A stretch of DNA of 16,581 nt. It comes from Lentisphaeria bacterium (GTDB lineage: Bacteria > Verrucomicrobiota > Lentisphaeria > Oligosphaerales > Oligosphaeraceae). Below the pieces are notes generated by a model. That model was not told the origin of the DNA and searched no databases. It saw only the letters and a program-made list of their open reading frames with translations. The stretch is taken from assembly GCA_016287975.1 (NCBI GenBank), contig JAEEXV010000111.1, positions 1 to 16,581 of the forward strand, read 5' to 3'. The position numbers and the translations under genes were made by a program. Position 1 is the stretch's first letter; the number at the start of each line of letters is the position of its first letter. Positions 1 through 6,568 of the stretch are shown here, piece by piece.

Positions 1-471
1 ACGGGGTGGCGGGGGTGGCGGATGTTCCGGATTTTCCGGATCTTCCGGGGGCACGCATTTCCCCCGCGTGTGCCGGCGGGCTTGCCGGCCGGGGGGGCGG
101 GAGTTTCCGGAATTTTCCGGATGTGGGGGCTGGTTTGCTCGGCGGTCCGCCACGGCGGTCCGCCGTGGCTACGGCCGCAAATGTGCCGGATCTTCCGGAT
201 TTTCCCGGGTTCCGCATTTACCCAGCGTGTGCCGGCGGGCTTGCCCGCCGGGGGGGCTGGATTTCCCGGATGTGGGGGCTGGTTTGCTCGGCGGTCCGCC
301 ACGGCGGGACGCCGTGGCTACGGCCGCAAATGTGCCGGATCTTCCGGATCTTCCGGATTTATTCGGGGGCCGCATTTACCCAGCGTGTGCCGGCGGGCTT
401 GCCCGCCGGGGGGCTGGATTTTCCGAAGTTACCCAGCGTGTGCCGGCGGGCTTGCCCGCCGGGGGCGGCGC
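1..471. repeat. Tandem repeat array, period about 158 bp, CCGG-rich
   Basis: A GC-rich unit recurs about two and a half times. The marker GTGTGCCGGCGGGC starts at 68, 227, 385 and 438, giving spacings of 159, 158 and a shortened 53. Each full unit holds a hairpin (CCGGCGGGC, TT, GCCCGCCGG), a stretch TGTGGGGGCTGGTTTGCTC, a second palindrome (149-169 and 298-318) and short TTCCGGAT-type repeats. The open frames through it exist because the sequence is GC-rich and have no protein-like features, so I call it non-coding. The array continues off the left edge. It contains 21 CCGG sites, in contrast to the rest of the window. The last hairpin copy lies just behind the operon at 472-4477. Confidence 0.85.
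443..462 (-). terminator. Hairpin behind the ceramidase-like gene
   Basis: A perfect 9-bp stem (CCGGCGGGC / GCCCGCCGG) with a TT centre starts 10 nt beyond the stop codon of the minus-strand gene at 472-1923. The same hairpin is found at 232-251 and 390-409 in the tandem array, with a degenerate copy at 73-92. No T-run follows on the minus strand, so intrinsic termination is uncertain. The repeat array may simply have supplied a transcript-end structure. Confidence 0.4.
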
Positions 472-1923
472 TTATTCGAAGAGCGCGTTGAGGCGCTCGA
501 CGGCGGTGTCGGCGAGAAGGTATCCGCCGTCTGCGCCGACGGTGCCGTTGATGATCATGCCGCCGTATCCCGCGAAGCGTTCGGCTTCGGGGGAGGGCAG
601 GTATCCCGCGGCGGTGCCGCCAGAGAGCTGCACGATGAAGGTCTGATGCGCCTTGGTGCGTGCCTTGATGATCTGTCCGAAGACGAGGTAGAGTTCCCAG
701 GGGCAGTTGACCATCGCGCAGTCGCCGATGCGGAGCGTCTGCATCGGGTAGGTGTAGGTGGGCCTGGCGTCCTGCGTCTCGTAGCGCTTCACGACGGCCT
801 GCTCGTTCTTGATGAGCACGAAATGCATGAGTTTGTCGTCATAGGGGCCAGGGCGTCCTGGGATCTGCTCGTGCTCGTGGGTGACGCGGGCGAAGTCGTC
901 GAAGGCGGACTGTTCGTCCTGGATGGCCAGCAGGCGCGCGAGTTCCTTCTTCGCGGCGACATACTGCTGGTAGGAGACGCGGCGCATGGGAAGGGTGCAG
1001 GGCGCGCACTCGTGCTTGAAGACGGGATCGTAGTCGATGCGCCTAGCGGTCTGCGGGAAGGCCTCCTGCACCGCCTTCAGGACGCGGTTCGCGTGGACGG
1101 GGACGCCGTCCTCGTGCCAGAAGTCGGGCTCGGTCTTGAAGTTGCGGGTGAGGTCGCGGGGGGACTGGCAGCCTGCGGCGGAGATCTGGCACAGCGTGTG
1201 GAAGTCGGGGCCGAACTCGCCCTTGAGCAGTTCACGGGCGGCGCCCATGTAGTCGCTGGAGATCTTGTAGGTGGCCTCCATGACCTGGCTGGGGCAGGCG
1301 ACGTTGACGATCATTCCCGTGGGCTTCTGGTCCAGGTCGAAGGTGAAGAGCATTTCGACGCCCGAATCCTCGCCCGCCTCCATGCCGATGAAGTCGCGGC
1401 GGGTGGTGTCGCCGTACATCTCGGCGACGCCGTCGGAGAAGACGGCGCGGCGGCAGTGCCCGATGCGCGCGGTGCCGAAGGCGGGGGCGATGCCGCCTGG
1501 ACGGCGCCCCTCCCAGGCCTGGCGGACGGCGTCGACGATGCGCGGGCAGAGGAAGTCGAGGAATTCGTCGGGGGTGAGGGTGCCTTCGGGCGCCTTTTCC
1601 CACTGGCTGTTGATGGTGCCCTTGACGGTGCCAGGGGCGCTGTGGGTGTGGATGGCGTTGAGGAAGATGCTCTCCTCGCGGATTTCAGGGATGGCGGCAT
1701 GGATCAGCGGGCGAACCAGTTCCTGCGTAGAGCCGATGTTGACCACGTCCAATTCTACCATCACCGCCTGCTGGTCGCCTTTCTGCAGCGCCAGCGCGAC
1801 GGTCTTGATGCGCGAGTGGATGCCTTTGGCAATGCGGAGGTAGTACTGGCCCGCGAGGGCGACAGTGCGGCCGTCGGGGGTGATGTCGGCTTCACCCCAG
1901 CCGATGAGGAAAGGAGTGCTCAT
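472..1923 (-). CDS. Neutral/alkaline ceramidase-like protein, cytoplasmic
   Basis: The 483-residue protein belongs to the neutral/alkaline non-lysosomal ceramidase N-terminal-domain family. It opens with the family signature GWGEADITPDG (residues 8-18). The metal-site motif HTHSAPG follows at 92-98, and the nucleophile region reads AAGCQSPRD (249-257), where Ser254 aligns with the catalytic Ser of the ceramidase motif GDVSPN. The second zinc-ligand motif, normally His-Pro-Thr-Ser, reads Cys210-Pro-Ser-Gln, so the usual histidine is a cysteine. The C-terminal part (GYLPSPEAERFAGYGG, 440-455) also fits the family. There is no signal peptide and the C-terminal immunoglobulin-like domain of true ceramidases is missing, so hydrolysis of ceramide is doubtful; an intracellular amidase role is more plausible. 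It is the last gene of a three-gene operon, 69 nt behind the dehydrogenase gene; no clear ribosome binding site precedes the ATG. Confidence 0.8.
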   Translation of the reverse strand: MSTPFLIGWGEADITPDGRTVALAGQYYLRIAKGIHSRIKTVALALQKGDQQAVMVELDVVNIGSTQELVRPLIHAAIPEIREESIFLNAIHTHSAPGTVKGTINSQWEKAPEGTLTPDEFLDFLCPRIVDAVRQAWEGRRPGGIAPAFGTARIGHCRRAVFSDGVAEMYGDTTRRDFIGMEAGEDSGVEMLFTFDLDQKPTGMIVNVACPSQVMEATYKISSDYMGAARELLKGEFGPDFHTLCQISAAGCQSPRDLTRNFKTEPDFWHEDGVPVHANRVLKAVQEAFPQTARRIDYDPVFKHECAPCTLPMRRVSYQQYVAAKKELARLLAIQDEQSAFDDFARVTHEHEQIPGRPGPYDDKLMHFVLIKNEQAVVKRYETQDARPTYTYPMQTLRIGDCAMVNCPWELYLVFGQIIKARTKAHQTFIVQLSGGTAAGYLPSPEAERFAGYGGMIINGTVGADGGYLLADTAVERLNALFE

Positions 1924-1992
1924 GATGCTTTGGAATTTGGAGGGAATTGGGGAACCGTCGTCTTGCGCAGGCAGGCTTGCCCGCTGGTCGAA

Positions 1993-3114
1993 TCAGCGGC
2001 AGGGCACCCAGGCATGGATGCGTGCGGATTCAGCAACCTTGTCCATGAGCAGCTGGATTTGCACGCCGCGGTCGAGGCCAGGGCCGTACGGGGTGCCGTC
2101 GTGGACGGATTTCAGGAAGGTGTAGAGGCAGTGCATGTGGCCGCGGAGCCAGCCGATGGGAGCCTTGGGGGTGGGGAAGCCGGCGGGCTTCGGGTAACGC
2201 TGACCGCAGTCGATGGCAGTCCAGCCCTTGCGCCCGCCGATGGGCGATCCTGCGGCGGTCGCATCGTAGAAGAAGAGCTGGTCGAGGTTCATGGGCTCCC
2301 AGCGCAGCGCCCCCTTGGAACCGTGAATGCGGAAGCCAAAGCCATCCTCGACACCCGTGGCGATCTTAGAGGCGCGAACCGTGCCCGCGGCGCCGTTGGG
2401 GAGGCGTGCGAGGACGAACATGTTGTCCTCGGCGGTGACGGGGATGCGCTTCGCGGGATCCTCTACGGAGGGGCGGTCGGGGTAGGCGATGTGGGTGGCG
2501 GCGAGGAGTTCGGAGAAGTCCCCGAGGAGCCAGGTCATGAGGTCGAGGATGTGGCTCCCCAGGTCGGCGATGGTGCCCGCCTCAAGCTTCCACTTGAGTG
2601 GGGCATTCGGATCGGCGCTGCCGCTATGAAGATACTGTCCCTCGAACTCGAGGATGTCGCCGATGGCCCCTTCCTCGATGAGCTGTTTGGCACGCAGCGT
2701 CGCGGGGAAGAAGCGGTTCTGGAGGGTCATCTGACCGATGCCTTTGTAGCCCTTGAGCGCTTCGGCGACCTGCCGTGCCTCGGCGGCGGTGGCGACGAGC
2801 GGCTTGTCGCAGTAGATGTGCTTGTTGTGCCGGATGGCCGAGAGCAGCGCCTCCAGATGGCGGTTGTTCGGAGTGCAGATATCGACGATGTCGATGTCGG
2901 GGTCCTCGGTGATTTCGCGGAAGTCCGTGACGGCGCGCTCCGCGCCGGTTTGGCGCATCGCGCGCTCGCCGGTAGCGGCGGAGGTCGTGCAGACGGTGGT
3001 GATGCGACTGCGGAACTCCGCCTGGTCGTAGAAGAGCGGGATGTTGTTGTGGCCGTAGGCGTGGACTTTCCCGATGAAGCCACACCCGACCAGGCCGACG
3101 CGGTAGGTCTTCAT
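1993..3114 (-). CDS. Gfo/Idh/MocA family oxidoreductase
   Basis: A 373-residue NAD(P)-dependent dehydrogenase of the Gfo/Idh/MocA family, which oxidises hydroxyls of sugars, inositols and related polyols. The Rossmann nucleotide-binding motif GLVGCGFIG is at 7-15. The catalytic-lysine motif, usually EKP, reads CDKPL (102-106, Lys104). The C-terminal domain has the Asp-x3-His pair in DLGSHILDL (184-192), which fits a catalytic His at 188. Length is usual for the family. The ATG is one base behind the TAA of the aminotransferase gene (TAAGATG), so translation is probably coupled. Four of the six isolated CCGG sites of the window lie in this gene (2180, 2830, 2945, 2969), hinting at a more recent arrival than its neighbours. 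The substrate cannot be told from sequence. Confidence 0.9.
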   Translation of the reverse strand: MKTYRVGLVGCGFIGKVHAYGHNNIPLFYDQAEFRSRITTVCTTSAATGERAMRQTGAERAVTDFREITEDPDIDIVDICTPNNRHLEALLSAIRHNKHIYCDKPLVATAAEARQVAEALKGYKGIGQMTLQNRFFPATLRAKQLIEEGAIGDILEFEGQYLHSGSADPNAPLKWKLEAGTIADLGSHILDLMTWLLGDFSELLAATHIAYPDRPSVEDPAKRIPVTAEDNMFVLARLPNGAAGTVRASKIATGVEDGFGFRIHGSKGALRWEPMNLDQLFFYDATAAGSPIGGRKGWTAIDCGQRYPKPAGFPTPKAPIGWLRGHMHCLYTFLKSVHDGTPYGPGLDRGVQIQLLMDKVAESARIHAWVPCR

Positions 3115-3115
3115 C

Positions 3116-4477
3116 TTAGCCCAGCTCCTTGCAGGTTTCGGCGATGGCCTCCTCGATGAGGTCCATGCCCTTCATGGCGACGTCGTCGGGCGTGACAATG
3201 GGCGGGCTCATCCGCAGGATGTGCCCTGCGGGAACCCACGCGAGGCCCTTCGCGAAGGCCTTGCGGTAGACCATCTTGCCAGCCTCGTCGAACGGAGTCT
3301 TCGCGGCCTTGTCCTTGACCATCTCGACGCCCATCAGGCAGCCCTTGACGCGGCAGTCGCCGACCAGCGGATACTTCGTCGTCCAGTCCGCCATCCGCGC
3401 GCGGAAGAGCCCCTCCAGGTGCTGCGCGTGCTCCAGGAGGCCCTCCTCCTCGATGACCTCGATGCTGGCCAGGGCCGCCGCGCACGCCATCGGGTTGCCG
3501 CCGTAGCTCGTGGAGGCGGAGATCTTGTCCACCGCGTCGGCGTATTCCTTGCGGACGGCCATGGCGGTGACGGGGAAGCCGTTGCCGAAGCCCTTGCCGA
3601 GGGTGACGACGTCGGGCAGGACATTCCAGTGTTCGCAGCAGAGGATCTTGCCTGTGCGGCCCATGCCCGTCAGAACCTCGTCGGCGAAGAAGAGGATGTT
3701 GCGCTCTTCGAGGAATTTCTTGAGCTTGGGGAAGAAGTCGTCGGGCGGCATGATGGAGCCAGCCCAGCCCTGGATGGGCTCGGCGACGAAGGCGGCCACC
3801 TGTCCCGTCGTGCATTCCTTGAGGACGGTGTCGTAGTATTCGAGATACTTCTCGGTGTCGAGCGAGCCGTCGGCTCGGGTCCAGAGCGGGCGGTAGGTGT
3901 CGGGGCGCGGGACGAGGTAGAAGCCAGGCGCGCGGGTGGGGCCTGAGAACCTGGTCATGCGGGCCAGGCCGATCGAGTGGCCGCTCTTGCCGTGGAAGTC
4001 CTGGAAGCAGCTCAGGAACTCGTGCTTGCCAGTGGCGGCGCGGCAGGTGCGAAGGCCCGCCTCGACCGCGGCGGTGCCGCAGTCGTAGAGCTGGAAGTTC
4101 TTGAGGTCGCCAGGGAGGGTCGCCGCCATCTTCTCCAGCAGCCGCACCTTGATCTCCGTGGTGAAGTCATGGCAGTTCATCAACTGCCCCGCGTATTTCG
4201 CGACCGCCTCCGAGATCTTCGGATGGCAGTGGCCCAGCGTCGTGACATAGATGCCGCTGGAGAAGTCGATGTACTGGTTGCCGTCGACATCCTCCATCAT
4301 GCAGCCTTTCCCGCGCTCGAAGGCCACGGGGAAGAGGCGCACCTGGCCAGACAGGCCGCGGTAGTGCTTCGCGGCGCGCGCGTGCAGCGCCTGGCTCTTC
4401 GGGCCAGGAAGGGCGGTGGAAAGGTGCGGGATCTGCGTGAGGTCGAGTTCGTACGGGGCGGGATTGTAAAGACCCAT
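3116..4477 (-). CDS. PLP-dependent class III aminotransferase
   Basis: A 453-residue aminotransferase of fold type I, class III (the 4-aminobutyrate/ornithine/diaminobutyrate aminotransferase group). Visible landmarks are GHCHP (82-86), CGTAAVEAGL (133-142, phosphate-binding region), FHGK (161-164), EPIQG (233-237), the PLP-pyridine motif ADEVLTGMGRTG (265-276, Asp266) and the PLP lysine in TLGKGFGNGFP (Lys295). It moves an amino group between an omega- or primary amine and a keto acid. The open frame continues upstream to 4840, but the ATG at 4477 is chosen because AAGGAG (4486-4491) sits 8 nt before it and the upstream extension is repeat sequence. It is the first gene of the minus-strand operon. 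In the operon it could supply or consume an amino group on a keto-polyol made by the dehydrogenase (inference). Confidence 0.92.
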   Translation of the reverse strand: MGLYNPAPYELDLTQIPHLSTALPGPKSQALHARAAKHYRGLSGQVRLFPVAFERGKGCMMEDVDGNQYIDFSSGIYVTTLGHCHPKISEAVAKYAGQLMNCHDFTTEIKVRLLEKMAATLPGDLKNFQLYDCGTAAVEAGLRTCRAATGKHEFLSCFQDFHGKSGHSIGLARMTRFSGPTRAPGFYLVPRPDTYRPLWTRADGSLDTEKYLEYYDTVLKECTTGQVAAFVAEPIQGWAGSIMPPDDFFPKLKKFLEERNILFFADEVLTGMGRTGKILCCEHWNVLPDVVTLGKGFGNGFPVTAMAVRKEYADAVDKISASTSYGGNPMACAAALASIEVIEEEGLLEHAQHLEGLFRARMADWTTKYPLVGDCRVKGCLMGVEMVKDKAAKTPFDEAGKMVYRKAFAKGLAWVPAGHILRMSPPIVTPDDVAMKGMDLIEEAIAETCKELG

Positions 4478-4611
4478 GGTTTTGTCTCCTTGCTGGATGG
4501 GTGGAAAAGATGCAACGTCAGTTAATATAGCGACAATCGCGGTGGCATGGGGTGTGGCGCGATGAAATAAGTGTAATAAATTAACAACATGGCGAGTTGA
4601 ACCATGCCCCT

Positions 4612-4656
4612 GGGTCCCTTTTGTCCCTTGGGTCCCTTGGGTCCCTTTTGTCCCCC
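4612..4656. repeat. Five 9-bp tandem units (GGGTCCCTT / TTGTCCCTT)
   Basis: Five consecutive 9-bp units read GGGTCCCTT, TTGTCCCTT, GGGTCCCTT, GGGTCCCTT and TTGTCCCCC. The same unit recurs at 4927-4944 and 14502-14528, always between genes. On the opposite strand it reads as alternating GGGACCC and GGGACAA blocks. The 9-bp period gives a three-residue Gly-Thr-Gln/Lys repeat in one frame, an artefact of the period. Confidence 0.85.
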
Positions 4657-4911
4657 GCGCTGTTCCCCAAGATGGTCGGTAACAGCCCCTCATAATGCAG
4701 ACACGCCTGAAGCGTGTGCGGGGGCACGCTTGACGAAGCGGGCGTAGCCACGGCGTCCCGCCGTGGCAGACGGGTGAGCCACACAGGGCATGCAATCGGG
4801 CGGCGGAATCGTTCGTTGCGTCGCTCGTCGGGGCGACCACGGCGGGACGCCGTGGCTACCATTTTCGGGGCGTCACCCAGGCAATCGCCTACCCTCATGG
4901 GGAACAGCGCG
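4656..4911. mobile_element. MITE-like element with 13-bp inverted ends
   Basis: The stretch starts with CGCGCTGTTCCCC (4656-4668) and ends with its exact reverse complement GGGGAACAGCGCG (4899-4911), giving about 256 bp. Inside are two oppositely written copies of the window's dispersed palindrome (4747-4767 and 4836-4856) and a small hairpin (AAGCGTG...CACGCTT near 4710-4732). There is no coding capacity. The right 68 bases (4843-4910) recur in inverted orientation at 16514-16581 with 61 of 68 identical by hand alignment, showing that this is a dispersed family. The 9-bp repeats lie directly outside both ends in the same orientation. It could be a non-autonomous transposable element or a REP/BIME-like composite; no transposase is in the window. 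Confidence 0.6.
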
Positions 4912-4926
4912 TTGTCCCCTGGCCCT

Positions 4927-4944
4927 GGGTCCCTTGGGTCCCTT
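4927..4944. repeat. Two 9-bp tandem units (GGGTCCCTT)
   Basis: Two perfect GGGTCCCTT units, preceded by the related TTGTCCCCT at 4912-4920, stand between the MITE-like element and the ribosome binding site of the DeoR-type gene. They belong to the family described at 4612-4656, so the regulator's mRNA leader probably contains this repeat. Confidence 0.7.
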
Positions 4945-4957
4945 GCAAGGAGCGCAC

Positions 4958-5710
4958 ATGAATCAGCGGCATCAGCAAATCCTGGATCGGTTGTTCAAGG
5001 GTCGGGCGGAGCTTTCGTCGCTGGCGTCGGAGTTCGGGGTGAGCGAGATGACGATCCGCCGCGACATCCGTTATCTGGAGTCTCGCCATTTGGCGCTGGC
5101 GGTGAAGGGCGGGGCGGTGGTCCACCCGTCGTGCTACGAGCCCAAGTCGACGGAGGTGAATCTGACCCCGCTGAAGTTCGCGCTGGCGGAGGCGCTGTAT
5201 GCGGAGGTGATGCCGTGCGAGAGCATGTTCATCGGGACGGGCTTCACGGTGCTGGCGTTCGCGCGGGTGCTGGCGCGGCGGAACAAGAAGAGCATGACTG
5301 TGGTGACGCATTCGCTTTCGGCGGCGGCGTCGCTGTTCCGAAGCAGCGCGCGGGTGATCCTGCCTGGCGGCGAACTGCGGTCGAGTTCGCTGGATCTGGT
5401 GGGGCCGATCGCGGAGCGCGAGGTGGCGCAGTTCCGCGTCGACTGGCTGGTCTCGGGATGCGACGCCGCCGATTCGACGGGCTTCTATACCTCGGACATC
5501 AATCTCTCTCGCCTCGAACAGGAGTCCATTTCGCTCGCGAAGAAGACCGCCGTGGTCACGGAGAGCAGGAAGTTCCGCCTGAAGACGCTCACCCGCTTCG
5601 CCACGGCGCCGCAGGTGAATCTGCTGGTGACGGATGACGGTCTGCCGATGAAAATCCACCACGCCCTCGAAGCCGCGGGGGTGCGCGTGATTCTGGTCCC
5701 GCAGGAATGA
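4958..5710 (+). CDS. DeoR/GlpR family transcriptional regulator
   Basis: A 250-residue regulator. The N-terminal winged helix-turn-helix (about 1-56) has the DeoR family helix VSEMTIRRDIRYLE followed by the wing with KGGAVV. The C-terminal half is the DeoR sensor domain (ribose-5-phosphate isomerase-like fold) that senses phosphorylated sugars: FIGTGFTVLAF replaces the usual Asp-Ser-Gly-Thr-Thr loop, followed by LPGGELRSSS, STGFYTSDINLSRLEQ and TAVVTESRKF. The ATG at 4958 is preferred over the upstream one at 4790 because AAGGAG sits five bases before it and the upstream part is repeat DNA. It is divergent from the aminotransferase operon and probably controls it; the ligand would then be a phosphorylated intermediate (inference). 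Whether it is cotranscribed with the membrane protein 25 nt downstream is open. Confidence 0.88.
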   Translation: MNQRHQQILDRLFKGRAELSSLASEFGVSEMTIRRDIRYLESRHLALAVKGGAVVHPSCYEPKSTEVNLTPLKFALAEALYAEVMPCESMFIGTGFTVLAFARVLARRNKKSMTVVTHSLSAAASLFRSSARVILPGGELRSSSLDLVGPIAEREVAQFRVDWLVSGCDAADSTGFYTSDINLSRLEQESISLAKKTAVVTESRKFRLKTLTRFATAPQVNLLVTDDGLPMKIHHALEAAGVRVILVPQE

Positions 5711-5735
5711 GAAAGGAAAGCAAGGAGGAATTCGC

Positions 5736-6308
5736 ATGGATGTGACCATTGAGCGACGAACGGACGAGGCGACCTTGAAGCGCCGCTTCCGCAAGGTGTT
5801 TTTCATCGTGACCGGCCCCATGTACGTGGACTTGCTGCTGGCAGTCGTGTTCTTCTTGCAAACGGGACTCTTCTTCCCGAACTACCGCCTTGCGACCAGT
5901 GCGTTGGCGGTGTTCTTCTTCACCATCATCATCTCCTTTTATCCCCACGCCTGGCGGCTTGTTCGCGACGCATATCGGAAGGGGGGAGGCTTTGATGCAC
6001 CGACCATTCTCCACCTCACTGACACGCACATCGAGATAACCCGAGGGGATAATTCCGTCAAAAGCCTGTATGGCATGTTTTCCACATATGTCCCGATGAA
6101 GGACTACATCGCCCTGCTCAGCCAGGGTGTCGTCACGACGGGATTCCTGCGGAGCGAATTCGCGGATGGCGGCGTCGAGTTCATTCAACGCCTGGAGGCG
6201 GCGGGAGTCAAACGACTGCCTCGATGGAGCATGAAACGCTGGGGCGGCACCTTGCTCGCGTTCGTGCTGCTCCTTCTCTTGATGACGTTCTATGCCGCGG
6301 CGCGGTGA
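5736..6308 (+). CDS. YcxB-like membrane protein
   Basis: A 190-residue protein with a charged N-terminus (1-20), two hydrophobic helices (about 21-47 and 52-72), a soluble stretch (75-162) and a third hydrophobic helix at the C-terminus (168-188). The soluble part (ILHLTDTHIEI, then VPMKDYIALLSQG, then EFIQRLEAAG) resembles the YcxB-like C-terminal domain, a small domain of unknown biochemical role found in many bacterial membrane proteins. The extra C-terminal helix is less usual. The ribosome binding site AAGGAGGAA is one of the strongest in the window. Lower GC and freer codon use than in the neighbours are apparent. It may share a transcript with the DeoR-type regulator. The family call rests on pattern only. 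Confidence 0.6.
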   Translation: MDVTIERRTDEATLKRRFRKVFFIVTGPMYVDLLLAVVFFLQTGLFFPNYRLATSALAVFFFTIIISFYPHAWRLVRDAYRKGGGFDAPTILHLTDTHIEITRGDNSVKSLYGMFSTYVPMKDYIALLSQGVVTTGFLRSEFADGGVEFIQRLEAAGVKRLPRWSMKRWGGTLLAFVLLLLLMTFYAAAR

Positions 6309-6568
6309 ATGGGCGGCATTCGATTCGGGAGCCTTGGCTGCGCCTTGTGGCAGGCCTGATTGGACACCGTACGCTCGGCGGACTGCCACGGCGGGGCCGC
6401 CGTGGCAACATCTTTGGGCATGAAAATGGAGGAGGCGAGAACGAGAAAAAAAACCGTCCAGAAGAGTGGCACGGCCAATTTCACGAGCCGACCGCAATCC
6501 AGGCCAGAGCAATTATAGTACGATATCCTACCGATTCGATAATGTCTTCTTACCTGGGACGTGAAAGC
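6309..6568 (+). promoter_or_regulatory. Leader region of nadA-hydE
   Basis: This 260 bp stretch has no gene. It holds one dispersed palindrome (6385-6406), a run of A residues near 6448-6455, and an AT-richer segment (6511-6545) just before nadA with TATAGT at 6514-6519 as a possible -10. No good -35 was found at normal spacing. No NiaR- or NrtR-type operator was recognised. Confidence 0.3.
6385..6406. repeat. Dispersed palindrome, stand-alone copy
   Basis: GCCACGGCGG and CCGCCGTGGC pair as a near-perfect hairpin with a GG centre. The family consensus is GCCACGGCGGGACGCCGTGGC, often followed by TAC. Other copies are at 149-169 and 298-318 (in the left tandem array), 4747-4767 and 4836-4856 (in the MITE-like element) and 16568-16581 (cut by the window end). 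Arms vary little while the central three bases change. This copy lies 77 nt after the YcxB-like gene and could end its transcript. It resembles REP elements in size and intergenic placement; no REP-associated transposase is present here. Confidence 0.8.

Larger units (their letters stand above)
4478..4957. promoter_or_regulatory. Divergent intergenic region, operon and DeoR regulator
   Basis: This 480 bp spacer separates the minus-strand operon from the plus-strand regulator gene. The part next to the aminotransferase (about 4515-4600) is clearly AT-richer than its surroundings and is the likely operon promoter region. On the minus strand it holds TATATT (4524-4529) as a weak -10 candidate, but I could not pair it with a convincing -35. 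The remainder (4612-4944) is repeats: 9-bp units, a MITE-like element and again 9-bp units. The regulator's ribosome binding site AAGGAG (4948-4953) begins four bases after the last 9-bp unit. Operators of the DeoR protein would be expected here, but no clear palindrome stands out in the AT-rich part. Confidence 0.4.

Noticed and set aside
6..646. Overlapping open frames in the left tandem array
   Set aside because: Three frames are open because of repeat composition; the translations are low-complexity and have no ribosome binding site.
22..3159. A 1045-codon open frame on the plus strand opposite the operon
   Set aside because: It lies antisense to two well-supported genes; strong third-position GC bias keeps the opposite strand open. 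Its start lies in repeat DNA and it has no motifs.
4478..4840. N-terminal extension of the aminotransferase
   Set aside because: The extension translates repeats (Gly-Thr-Gln/Lys periods) and the ATG at 4477 has its own AAGGAG at proper distance.
4478..4957. tRNA, small RNA or riboswitch in the larger spacers (also 6309-6568, 10550-10789)
   Set aside because: No cloverleaf, CCA-type end or known riboswitch core could be traced; the hairpins seen belong to dispersed repeats.
6224..6568. Upstream start for nadA at 6224 or 6542
   Set aside because: The 6224 start overlaps the YcxB-like gene and adds over 100 unrelated residues including a palindrome; 6542 has no ribosome binding site.
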